The notes under the pieces were generated by a model. That model saw only the letters and a program-made list of their open reading frames with translations. It was not told the origin of the DNA and made no database searches. Positions 6,422 to 14,012 of a DNA stretch of 14,550 bases are shown in pieces. This DNA is from an uncultured Alistipes sp. (GTDB lineage: Bacteria; Bacteroidota; Bacteroidia; Bacteroidales; Rikenellaceae), in contig UROX01000051.1 in assembly GCA_900549685.1 (NCBI GenBank), positions 1 through 14,550 on the forward strand. Direction: 5' to 3'. The number at the start of each line of letters is the position of its first letter. Within the stretch, counting starts at the first letter, position 1. The translations under genes were made by a program, and so were the position numbers.

Positions 6422-8263
6422 TTATTCTTCGAATCGGTAATTCGCCCTGCGCGACGGAGCCTGATCGCCATGGAGCAGGAACTCGTCGATGTCGTACAGT
6501 TTCTGGATGTTATCGGCCCAATGGAAATCGAAGGCCAACGGCCCGTCGCCGAAGTACGAGCGGGGAACGCGTATCATCAATTCGTTGCCTTCGCTCCGGA
6601 AAGCGATGCCTTTGGCCCCCGTCCACCGGCCCTTGTCGAACCGCATGACGGTAGAGGTACCCTTGCCGCGGACCTCGCCGTTGATGAGCAGGTCGTAGCC
6701 TTCCCATCCCGTGGCATGGTCGCAATCCGTATCGACGAACAGCAGCATCCAGAAAGGATCGGTGCAAGGCGTCAGTTCGTCGGCCGTCTTCGCGTAGAAA
6801 TACACGTACTTGCCGTCGCGGGCCACTTTGGATTCGACGATGTCGTTGCGGCCCGTGCGATCGACATAGGGTCCGGCTGCGAAGTTGCCGGGACTGTCGC
6901 GATGGTATGTATCGCCCCGATGGTCGTAGTATGTCTTCCGCACGGCGTTCCACTGGTCGAATCCGCCGTCGATGTCAATCGTGATCTGCTCTCCGGCCGG
7001 TTCGGGTTTTTCCACGCCCTTATACCGACGGACATTGGCCATCAACTGGTAGTAGTAGTTGTCGCCGTGTCCGCCTTTCATCGGCTCGATATCGCGGCTG
7101 AACTCCTGATTGTACTGGTCGATAAAATAGGATTCGCCCATCTCGACCTTACGACCGCCCTTGCCGCAGTCGGCCCCGGGGAAGAAATCCCAGCGAGCCA
7201 TCTCTTCGGCATAATCCTCGATGCGGCGCGTCATCTGTCCGGCCGTCCACTCGTTCCATCCGGTGACGAACACGAATTCGGGATCGACCTCCAGCGCCCG
7301 CTGCCACTGCTGTTCGAAATAAAGGCCCTTGTCGGTATCTTCCGTCACGTCGTATTCGTTCACAGCTGGCTGAACGCCGTCGTGGAAACTGCGCCCGATG
7401 TTCGAGAGCGGATGCTCGGCCGCCGCCACGGGCACGTACTCGGCCCGGTCGGGCGACTCGCTCCAGCCTACGGACTGCGGATAATGATCGACCCACGGCC
7501 ACTCGTCGTGTCCGTCGTCGTACCACCGGAGCGTCGTCCAAGCCCAGCTCTGGCGGATCGTGAAAAAGTCCGTGATCGCTTCGGGGAACCGCACGTCGTT
7601 CACCTCGTTCCGCCCCCCGGTGACATGTTGTCCGAACAACAGCAACGGTTTGCCTTTCCACCGGAACCAGAGGTCGGCATAAAGGCCCCGGCTGTAAATC
7701 TGTTCCCAGAGTTGCAGCACCGAGTTCTGGCTGGCCAGACAGGCGATCTGCGGTGTGGCCTCGCCTTCGGCCCTCATCTTGCGGAACACATCGGCGATGA
7801 ACACGAAGACGTCCTTGTAGATCACGTCGTTCGTATTGTCGAGCACGATCAGGTCAATGCCCGCATCGCATAGCTGCCGGGCGTGACGACGGATGATCCA
7901 CTCGTCCTTCATAATATAATAGCCCGCCTCAGGTTCGCCCCAATAATGTGTACCGCCGCCCCAACGGGGATTCCGGGGATCGGCCGCGAGAATCTTCGTC
8001 ACGTCGTAAGGACCGTGAGGGTTTCCGGGCTGGTTGTGCGTCATAAAGTAGAACATGGCCACCGTGCGGTTCGCCTTCCGAGGACCGCACTCGTCGTATC
8101 CGGGCAGAGTTCTTCCCAGCGCGTCGGTCGCCGTCCATGTATCCGCCTTAATGTCTCCCGCCGCACGAGGCGCGGCCTCCGGTCCGGAAGCCCGGACCGA
8201 AAGCCACGCCGCAGAGCAGCATGCCGCGAGAGTCAGCGTTTTCGCTATCGTTCCGCGCATCAT
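6422..8263 (-). CDS. Secreted GH99/WbsX-like glycosidase with C-terminal CBM9-like module
   Basis: Predicted exported 613-residue protein. Residues 1-26 form a signal peptide (MMRGTIAKTLTLAACC then SAAWLSVRAS). Residues 60-415 look like a GH71/GH99-type (beta/alpha)8 domain: NRTVAMFYF (65-73), HYWGEPEAGYY (106-116), GIDLIVLDNTND (135-146) and FVFVTGWNEWTAGQ (330-343). The GWNEW motif is characteristic of WbsX and GH99-like domains. Residues 427-600 form a CBM9-like sandwich opening with IDIDGGFDQWNAV and including KYVYFYAK and WMLLFVDTDCDHATGWEGYDLLING. Known relatives include endo-mannosidase-type enzymes and surface-polysaccharide proteins; the substrate here is unknown. The frame stays open to 8497, but that extension is Arg-rich antisense-like sequence inside the previous gene. 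The ATG at 8263 overlaps the preceding stop as ATGA, indicating translational coupling. Confidence 0.82.
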   Translation of the reverse strand: MMRGTIAKTLTLAACCSAAWLSVRASGPEAAPRAAGDIKADTWTATDALGRTLPGYDECGPRKANRTVAMFYFMTHNQPGNPHGPYDVTKILAADPRNPRWGGGTHYWGEPEAGYYIMKDEWIIRRHARQLCDAGIDLIVLDNTNDVIYKDVFVFIADVFRKMRAEGEATPQIACLASQNSVLQLWEQIYSRGLYADLWFRWKGKPLLLFGQHVTGGRNEVNDVRFPEAITDFFTIRQSWAWTTLRWYDDGHDEWPWVDHYPQSVGWSESPDRAEYVPVAAAEHPLSNIGRSFHDGVQPAVNEYDVTEDTDKGLYFEQQWQRALEVDPEFVFVTGWNEWTAGQMTRRIEDYAEEMARWDFFPGADCGKGGRKVEMGESYFIDQYNQEFSRDIEPMKGGHGDNYYYQLMANVRRYKGVEKPEPAGEQITIDIDGGFDQWNAVRKTYYDHRGDTYHRDSPGNFAAGPYVDRTGRNDIVESKVARDGKYVYFYAKTADELTPCTDPFWMLLFVDTDCDHATGWEGYDLLINGEVRGKGTSTVMRFDKGRWTGAKGIAFRSEGNELMIRVPRSYFGDGPLAFDFHWADNIQKLYDIDEFLLHGDQAPSRRANYRFEE

Positions 8264-10401
8264 CGGGCAGCTTCCTGTTTTTGCGACTTCATCGGGATGG
8301 GCGCCTTGTAGATGATTTCGTCCCAGTCTCCGATACCGATGATCTTCTTGGCGAATTCGAACTTCTCGTTCTCTTTGTCGGTTCCGAACGCCTGGAAAAC
8401 GAACCACGCCGGTTTGCGTCCTGCCGGATCGGTCTCGTCGTCCACGAAACGGCGCACACCGATACGCAGTCCGCCTTCGCCGCGCTGGTCGAACCAACCG
8501 TGCATCTGGTAGGCATCGATACCGTCGCAGGCCTCGAGCTTCTTCATCGCATAAGCCATACCGGCAGCCTGTTCGAGCAATGCCTCTTCGGAGTAATCCT
8601 TCGAGTTGGGATTCTGCTCGGACAGATAAAGCGTACGTTTTTCCTTGCCTTTATAGAGCGCACGAGGCTGTTTGATCCATGAGTCGAGCACTTCGAGGTT
8701 CTTGAACGTGATGAGCGGCGTATCGTAATCGAACGTAGCCTGCTCGTCGAGCCATGCCTTGGGTTCGAACAACGACTGGGGGTAGGGGTGATGAGCCACG
8801 CCCCATTTGAAGTCGCCTTCGGCATCGGTATAATCGAGCAACAGTTCGAGCAGTCGGGCCGAAGGATAGCAGTATTCGTTGTGACGGCCCTGCCAGTAAT
8901 GCGTCAGCGTGATAAGCACTTCCGAATGGGGATTGTACTTGCGGGCCGTGTAGTAGAGCAGACGCATCGACTTCATGTAGATGTCCATGAACCGCAGCGG
9001 CGTCTTCACTCCGGCATTGGTCCATACCCATCCGGCATCGACCTCGTTGTGAGCGATCCAGTGGTGGATACGGCCGTACTTCTTGTCGGGACGGCTGTAA
9101 CGCGAAGCCAGGAAATCGATGGCCGCGGCATAGAGGTTCAACGACTCGAGCGTCGTCATGTTGGGCATCGTATAGATCCCGGCCGGATCGAAGTCGGGAT
9201 GCTCGAACAGGCGACCGACCTCTTTGTCGGCGAAGGAGCGTTCGGGCGCGATGAGGACGATGGCCGACACGATGATGTCTTTCGAAGCGGTGAACTGCAA
9301 CGTCTTGTCGAAATTCTCGATCGCTTTGCGGTCCGCATAATAGGTTTTGCCGTTGTATTCGAACGGAATCGAATTGTCGGACGGCGTCAGGCGCATGAAT
9401 CCCAGATTCACATTGACCGTCACGCTGGTGGCCTGCAAACTATCGAGGTCCGAAGCATAAGGGCTGTTGTGGAATCCGCCGATACCCTTTTTGCTGGCTA
9501 CCGTTTCGTGCGGCAGTTTGTACATCGACTGCACGTCGTCGGCATACCGACCGTGCGAGCAGATCAGATAACCGTTCTGCGACTTCTGAGCCAGCACCCA
9601 ACGCGAATAGAGGCGGTCGTAGCGCCGTCCGTCGATATCGGCATAGCGGTCGAATTTCAGTTTGAAGGTCTTGGGCTTTTCGATCCGGCGCTCGGTGATG
9701 AAATCCTTGTCGGTCAGATCGCCGAACATCGGCACTTCGCACAGATACACCTCGCCCGGCATCCCCTTGATGTCTCCGCACACTTCGACGGCGTCGTCGG
9801 TCACTTTCACCTCGGTCACACGACAGGGATGGTTTTTCTTCAGGTAGACGTCGATGTCGCGGTTGAGTCTTTTCTCGCGTTCCTCGCGTTCGGCTTTCAC
9901 CCGGTTCTGTTCCATTTCCTTTTCGGTATAGGCTCTCAGACGGGGACTTTTGATCCGCATCGTCGTCGGACGGGCCGTGCTGGGCACGATCAGAAGACTC
10001 AGATAGTCGTTCGGTCCCTGCAACTTTTTCAGCTTGTCAGTCACATCGACCGAGAACGTACTCCAGCCTTCGGCAATCGGCATCCGGATCATGTTCTCCT
10101 CGATGCGCGAAGCGTCGTCATTGACCATGACGACCATGAACTCCATGCCCGAAGCACAGAAATAGTCGAAACTCAACACGGCGATGTCCTCGCCCGGAGC
10201 AGCGGCCAGCGGATCGAACCGGACCGTTGCGTTTCCAGGGGCGGTCGTCACTTCGAAAACGCCTTTTTCGACCTCTTCCATCGTAAATCCGTTGCCTTCC
10301 CGGACGGTAATGTTCAACGGCACCGAATGCTGCGCACCGAGTCGTCCCGCACACAGCAACAAAACGGCCAGCATCATGCCGGCAATCTTTTTCGCACTCA
10401 T
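8260..10401 (-). CDS. Secreted DUF5722-type protein, probable clan GH-A-like hydrolase
   Basis: Predicted exported 713-residue protein, first gene of the minus-strand operon. Residues 1-23 form a signal peptide ending in GAQ. Residues 27-155 are a beta-sandwich-like segment. Residues 158-183 are a charged, possibly coiled linker (EKEMEQNRVKAEREEREKRL). Residues 195-700 match what I recall of DUF5722: GGFHNSPYASDLDSLQATSV (308-327) followed by VNVNLGFMRL. Two Glu sit where clan GH-A enzymes have theirs: HHWIAHNEVDAGW has the N-E pair with Glu453 (acid/base candidate), and TLYLSEQNPNS has Glu595 (nucleophile candidate). The 142-residue spacing is typical. AHHPYPQS (536-543) and QMHGWFDQRGEGG (632-644) resemble active-site loops. 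The catalytic reading is inference. The start at 10401 places the signal peptide first. The stop TGA overlaps the next ATG. Confidence 0.8.
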   Translation of the reverse strand: MSAKKIAGMMLAVLLLCAGRLGAQHSVPLNITVREGNGFTMEEVEKGVFEVTTAPGNATVRFDPLAAAPGEDIAVLSFDYFCASGMEFMVVMVNDDASRIEENMIRMPIAEGWSTFSVDVTDKLKKLQGPNDYLSLLIVPSTARPTTMRIKSPRLRAYTEKEMEQNRVKAEREEREKRLNRDIDVYLKKNHPCRVTEVKVTDDAVEVCGDIKGMPGEVYLCEVPMFGDLTDKDFITERRIEKPKTFKLKFDRYADIDGRRYDRLYSRWVLAQKSQNGYLICSHGRYADDVQSMYKLPHETVASKKGIGGFHNSPYASDLDSLQATSVTVNVNLGFMRLTPSDNSIPFEYNGKTYYADRKAIENFDKTLQFTASKDIIVSAIVLIAPERSFADKEVGRLFEHPDFDPAGIYTMPNMTTLESLNLYAAAIDFLASRYSRPDKKYGRIHHWIAHNEVDAGWVWTNAGVKTPLRFMDIYMKSMRLLYYTARKYNPHSEVLITLTHYWQGRHNEYCYPSARLLELLLDYTDAEGDFKWGVAHHPYPQSLFEPKAWLDEQATFDYDTPLITFKNLEVLDSWIKQPRALYKGKEKRTLYLSEQNPNSKDYSEEALLEQAAGMAYAMKKLEACDGIDAYQMHGWFDQRGEGGLRIGVRRFVDDETDPAGRKPAWFVFQAFGTDKENEKFEFAKKIIGIGDWDEIIYKAPIPMKSQKQEAAR

Positions 10402-10429
10402 TTTTAATCGTTTAGGTTAAGATTTTCAT

Positions 10430-10459
10430 AACGGGGCATACGACGGTATGCCTTCCGTT
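10430..10459 (-). promoter_or_regulatory. Inverted repeat in the leader of the secreted-protein operon
   Basis: AACGG plus GGCATAC (10430-10441) faces GTATGCC, TT, CCGTT (10446-10459), giving 7+5 bp of pairing with a GACG loop and a 2-base bulge. It lies 28 bases before the ATG at 10401. It could be an RNA hairpin in the 5' leader or a dyad operator for a regulator. Confidence 0.5.
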
Positions 10460-10462
10460 CTA

Positions 10463-10470
10463 CAATAATA
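10463..10470 (-). promoter_or_regulatory. Possible -7 box of the secreted-protein operon
   Basis: On the minus strand this reads TATTATTG, one mismatch from TAnnTTTG. Transcription would begin just before the inverted repeat at 10430-10459, placing that repeat at the very start of the transcript. No convincing -33 element is visible. Confidence 0.3.
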
Positions 10471-10765
10471 CGATTTTTCGGGCGAAAAACATCGGGAAAC
10501 GGTCCGAAATCTCTATTCGTATACATCCGACAAAGGCGGTGCAGGCTCCGATACACCGACGTTCCCGGTCGCACTTTTCAAGCCCTCGATTGCAGCGTTT
10601 CCCGGCCACGAGCCGGGTCCCGATTCGGTCTCCGGTCCGGAAGGGCTGTAAGGTGCAGTCCAAAAGTTCGGAGATACGACCGAGAGCCGGTACTTAGGAA
10701 CATACAACCGTGCCGGCAAATGCGACCGTGCCGTCTCTTTTTCGTCGCGGGCCGTACAAGATTCG

Positions 10766-10784
10766 GGATAGTATCCTATCTTTG
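10766..10784 (+). promoter_or_regulatory. Upstream feoAB promoter with overlapping palindrome
   Basis: TATCTTTG at 10777-10784 is an exact match to TAnnTTTG. Directly before and overlapping it is a near-perfect dyad, GATAGTA/TCCTATC (10767-10780), with a nested GGATA-g-TATCC (10766-10776). A repressor bound there would block the -7 box. Iron control through Fur or a DtxR-type repressor is common for feo genes, but this is not a textbook Fur box. Confidence 0.5.
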
Positions 10785-10872
10785 CAACGCGATCGGAAAA
10801 ATCGCTCGAATAGGTAGCCTCGGCAGCGGATTCTCCCTACAAAACGGTATTCCGCATGATTTTTCCGTTGCC

Positions 10873-10880
10873 TATTTTTG
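10873..10880 (+). promoter_or_regulatory. Proximal feoAB -7 box
   Basis: TATTTTTG fits TAnnTTTG and lies 33 bases before the ATG at 10913. Its position inside the longer open frame (from 10856) supports the later start codon. Confidence 0.5.
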
Positions 10881-10912
10881 CCTCGCCGGCCATCGGTCGG
10901 GAGCATTCGTTT

Positions 10913-13396
10913 ATGGAAGAAGACAAGAAAATATATACCAAACGGCTCTCGGAACTCAAAACCTCCGAACAGGGCATCATCACCAAAGTCTTCGGACACG
11001 GTTCGTTCCGTAACCGCATCACCGAAATGGGATTCGTCCGGGGCCAGATCGTCACGGTCATCAAGAACGCCCCGCTGCTCGACCCCATCGAATACGAAAT
11101 CATGGGCTACCGCATCGCCCTGCGGAAAAGCGAAGCCGAGTTGATCGAGGTTTCCGTCGATACGGAAACCATGGACCGTTATATCGATCTGCCCGCCGAC
11201 GCGACGTTCCGGGGCGAATCGGTCAATCGTTTCATGCACGAAGCGATCAAGACGATCAACGTGGCGCTGGTGGGTAACCCCAACTGCGGAAAAACCTCGC
11301 TGTTCAACGTGGCCTCAGGATCGCACGAACGGGTCGGAAATTACAGCGGCGTGACGGTCGATGCCAAGCGGGCCACGTTCCGACAGGACGGATATACGAT
11401 CAATCTGTTCGACCTGCCCGGTACGTACTCCATCACCGAATACACGCCCGAAGAGCTGTACGTACGCCGTCATCTGCTCGAAGAGATGCCCGACGTGGTC
11501 ATCAACGTGCTGGACGCCTCGAATCTCGAGCGGAATCTGTTCCTGACCACCCAGCTCATCGACATGAACCTCAAAGTCGTCATCGCGCTGAACATGTACG
11601 ACGAACTGGAACGGTCGGGCGCCCGGTTCGACTATCCGAGTCTGGCCGGCATGATCGGCATTCCGATCGTGCCGACCGTAGCCCTCCGCAGGGAAGGTAT
11701 CCGGGAACTGATACGCACCGTCATCGACGTTTTCGAGGACAACGAACCGCACGTCCGTCACATCCACATCAACTACGGAGCCGACATCGAGCAGAGTATC
11801 CGCACGCTTCAGGAAAAACTGTGGAAGAACAAGGACATCATAGCCCGCTATTCGTCCCGCTATCTGGCGATCAAACTGCTCGGCGGGGACAACAACATCC
11901 GCAGCCTGATCGGATCGGCGGAGAACTTCGACGACATCGATTCGACCGCCGGGCTGCTCCGCCGGAAACTCGAACGGCAATACGGCGACTCGGCCGAAGC
12001 GATCATTTCGGATGCCAAATACGGTTTCATCGCCGGAGCGCTCGAAGAAACCTGTCGGCAAAGACCGCCGCGTCAGGAGAGAAAATCCGACCGCATCGAC
12101 CGCATCATGACCCATAAGGTATGGGGACTGCCCATTTTCCTGTCGTTCATGTGGATCATGTTCCAGACAACATTCTCGTTGGGAAGCATTCCCGCAGGAT
12201 GGATGGAGAGCGGAGTGGAATGGCTGGGCCGCTGGATCCGTTCAGTCATGGCCGAGGGACCGCTGCGCGAACTGCTCGCCGACGGAATCGTCGGCGGGGT
12301 GGGGGGCGTCATCGTCTTTCTGCCCAATATCCTGATCCTGTTTTTCTTCATCTCGCTGATGGAAGACACGGGATACATGGCCCGCGCAGCCTTCATCATG
12401 GACAAACTGATGCACAAGATCGGCCTGCACGGCAAATCGTTCATCCCGCTGCTCATGGGTTTCGGGTGCAATGTACCGGCCATTCTGGCCACACGCACGC
12501 TGGAAAGCCGCAAGGACCGGATGCTCACGATGCTCATCATTCCGTTCATGTCGTGCAGCGCCCGGCTGCCGGTCTACGTGCTGCTGATCTCGGCCTTTTT
12601 CCCGCATAACAAGGGACTCGTCCTTCTGTCGATTTACCTGATCGGCATTCTGATCGCCATTCTGTCGGCCATTCTGTTCAAAAAACTACTTTTCGCACGG
12701 GCCGAAGCACCTTTCGTCATGGAACTGCCGCCCTATCGTATTCCCACCACACGTAACGTGCTGCGCCACATGTGGAGCAAAGGTGCCCAGTATCTCCGCA
12801 AGATGGGGTCCGTCATTCTGCTGGCCTCGGTCGTTATCTGGGCGCTGGGACACTACCCCGAACGAACGGAATATTCGATAGACTACGACGCCCTGCGAAC
12901 GGAAGTCGCCGCATCGGACATGACCGAAGAAAGCAAAACGTTCGAAATGAAGCGGCTCGACGATCTGCAACACGCCGAACACAAGGAAAAGTCCTATATC
13001 GGACGCCTGGGACACTTCATCGAACCGGTCATCCGCCCGCTGGGATTCGACTGGCAGATCGGCGTAAGCCTGTTCAGCGGCCTGGCAGCCAAAGAAATCG
13101 TCGTCAGCACGATGGCCGTACTGAGCAACAGTACCGACGACGACGCCTCGTTCGCAGAGAATCTCCAGAACCAAACATACACCTCCGGAGAACGAATCGG
13201 CGAAAAGGTCTATTCTCCGCTGGTCGCCTATACGATGATGCTGTTCATCCTGCTCTATGTTCCCTGCATCGCGGCGATTACGGCCATACGCAGAGAGGCG
13301 GGACGGAAATGGGCCGTTTTGTCTGTCGTCTATTCGACCAGTTTCGCATGGTTATTGTCGTTGCTCGTCTATCAGGTGGGAAGCCTCTTTTTCTAA
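10913..13396 (+). CDS. feoB: Ferrous iron transporter, FeoA-FeoB fusion
   Basis: FeoB is the inner-membrane Fe(II) permease with a cytosolic GTPase domain; FeoA is a small SH3-like partner, here fused to its N-terminus. In the 827-residue product, residues 8-82 are FeoA-like (LSELKTSEQGIITKVFG, RNRITEMGFVRGQIVTVI, YEIMGYRIALRKSEAELI). The G domain follows: G1 GNPNCGKTS (121-129), G2 region VGNYSGVTVD (141-150), G3 DLPGTYS (167-173) and G4 NMYD (227-230). A helical segment precedes the membrane part (from about 403), which has Gate motifs LLMGFGCNVPAILATR (513-528, Cys519) and LFSGLAAKEIVVST (720-733), plus FMSCSARLPVY (545-555). All key motifs are intact. The ATG at 10913 is chosen because FeoA begins at once and a -7 box lies upstream; the alternative start at 10856 adds only 19 unrelated residues. 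It is followed 13 bases later by its Cys-rich partner. Confidence 0.96.
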   Translation: MEEDKKIYTKRLSELKTSEQGIITKVFGHGSFRNRITEMGFVRGQIVTVIKNAPLLDPIEYEIMGYRIALRKSEAELIEVSVDTETMDRYIDLPADATFRGESVNRFMHEAIKTINVALVGNPNCGKTSLFNVASGSHERVGNYSGVTVDAKRATFRQDGYTINLFDLPGTYSITEYTPEELYVRRHLLEEMPDVVINVLDASNLERNLFLTTQLIDMNLKVVIALNMYDELERSGARFDYPSLAGMIGIPIVPTVALRREGIRELIRTVIDVFEDNEPHVRHIHINYGADIEQSIRTLQEKLWKNKDIIARYSSRYLAIKLLGGDNNIRSLIGSAENFDDIDSTAGLLRRKLERQYGDSAEAIISDAKYGFIAGALEETCRQRPPRQERKSDRIDRIMTHKVWGLPIFLSFMWIMFQTTFSLGSIPAGWMESGVEWLGRWIRSVMAEGPLRELLADGIVGGVGGVIVFLPNILILFFFISLMEDTGYMARAAFIMDKLMHKIGLHGKSFIPLLMGFGCNVPAILATRTLESRKDRMLTMLIIPFMSCSARLPVYVLLISAFFPHNKGLVLLSIYLIGILIAILSAILFKKLLFARAEAPFVMELPPYRIPTTRNVLRHMWSKGAQYLRKMGSVILLASVVIWALGHYPERTEYSIDYDALRTEVAASDMTEESKTFEMKRLDDLQHAEHKEKSYIGRLGHFIEPVIRPLGFDWQIGVSLFSGLAAKEIVVSTMAVLSNSTDDDASFAENLQNQTYTSGERIGEKVYSPLVAYTMMLFILLYVPCIAAITAIRREAGRKWAVLSVVYSTSFAWLLSLLVYQVGSLFF

Positions 13397-13409
13397 CCGT
13401 TGTGGAACC

Positions 13410-13661
13410 ATGCAGGAAATCGTTACGAAAATAATCGTTCTCGCGGCCGTCGCCCTGCTGACGTGGCTGTTGTACCGGAAACTGCGCAGAAAAAACGCAG
13501 GCTGTTCCGCCTCGGGCTGCAACGAATGCGGCCAGCCGTGCGGTCCCCGGATCTGCGGCCCAACGATCCCGAACCGGAAAAAACGGAGCGACCTTCCGCC
13601 CCGGCCGGACGATTCCGCCGAGAAAACGAAAGATCGGCACCCCGCATCCAGCCGAACATAA
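13410..13661 (+). CDS. FeoB-associated Cys-rich membrane protein
   Basis: A small single-pass protein of 83 residues. Residues 5-22 are a hydrophobic helix (VTKIIVLAAVALLTWLLY) followed by basic YRKLRRK, which fits a cytoplasmic C-terminus. The next segment holds five Cys at 32, 37, 40, 44 and 49 (GCSASGCNECGQPCGPRIC), the hallmark of the FeoB-associated family. The tail is polar and Pro-rich and probably disordered. Family members sit downstream of feoB and are thought to help iron uptake, perhaps as FeoC-like partners; their exact role is not established. The ATG at 13410 is preferred over longer frames because those overlap feoB and add no helix. It shares the feoAB transcript and is closed by the terminator at 13666-13700. 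Confidence 0.85.
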   Translation: MQEIVTKIIVLAAVALLTWLLYRKLRRKNAGCSASGCNECGQPCGPRICGPTIPNRKKRSDLPPRPDDSAEKTKDRHPASSRT

Positions 13662-13665
13662 AACG

Positions 13666-13700
13666 AAAGTTCCGTGCGGATCGGCCGCACGGAACTTTTT
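13666..13700 (+). terminator. Intrinsic terminator of the feo operon
   Basis: AAAGTTCCGTGCGG (13666-13679) pairs perfectly with 13685-13698, a 14-bp stem with a 5-base loop, followed by further T. It begins 4 bases after the stop of the Cys-rich gene. The reverse strand also carries a T-run, so it may work in both directions. Confidence 0.9.
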
Positions 13701-13701
13701 C

Positions 13702-13997
13702 GATACATCCTACGGACCGAAGGCGCCCGCACTTTCTTCCACGTACGGTCTACCCAAAATTAGGAGTTTCCAACCCAGGCGGCTATTTCGGCCGCGGAAC
13801 GGGCATCCTTTTCAAAATCCGTGATCCGAAAAGCTGCCGCATCGGAGGCTTTCCGGAATACCCGACAAGGATGCGGACAACGGGGAAGGGAAAAACAGGA
13901 TACGACAGAACCGTTCCGACATGACACGCCGTGCGGAATGGAGCCGCAGACCATCTCGCCGGAAAACTGTACGACGGTCGCCGGACGATTCCGAACA
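13702..13997. other. Convergent intergenic region with no supported gene
   Basis: Roughly 300 bases between the feo terminator and the end of the TSCPD gene. A 64-codon minus-strand frame (13760-13954) ends in a protein-like stretch (FEKDARSAAEIAAWVGNS), but its first half is Cys/Arg/Ser-rich noise and it has no promoter, so I do not call it. It could be a remnant. Confidence 0.4.
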
Positions 13998-14012
13998 AAA
14001 CCGGAGCGGTTT
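13991..14012 (-). terminator. Weak terminator after the TSCPD gene
   Basis: On the minus strand AAACCG, loop CTC, CGGTTT (14012-13998) directly follows the TAG stop, then TGTTC. The stem is only 6 bp but has the stem plus T-rich layout. Confidence 0.4.

Larger units (their letters stand above)
10402..10912. other. Divergent regulatory region between the secreted-protein operon and feoAB
   Basis: About 510 bases with two sets of signals. On the left, facing the minus operon, are a hairpin and a -7-like box. On the right, facing feoAB, are two -7 boxes and a palindrome. The middle (about 10480-10700) shows nothing I can assign. A minus-strand 68-codon frame (10513-10719) crosses it without homology I recognise or a promoter. 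Confidence 0.6.

Noticed and set aside
6299..7873. 524-codon plus-strand open frame
   Set aside because: Antisense to the GH99-like gene, which carries clear family motifs; composition is shadow-like.
8264..8497. N-terminal extension of the GH99-like protein
   Set aside because: The added 78 residues are Arg-rich, lie inside the coding region of the previous gene and would bury the signal peptide.
8788..10407. 539-codon plus-strand open frame
   Set aside because: Antisense to the DUF5722-type gene, with no recognisable motif or start signal.
10513..10719. 68-codon minus-strand frame in the divergent region
   Set aside because: No family resemblance, no promoter, Pro/Ser/Gly-rich composition; not enough to call a gene.
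14001..14012. 12-base match CCGGAGCGGTTT also present at 4242-4253
   Set aside because: Two copies at the ends of unrelated minus-strand genes, no longer shared flanks; probably coincidence rather than a repeat family.
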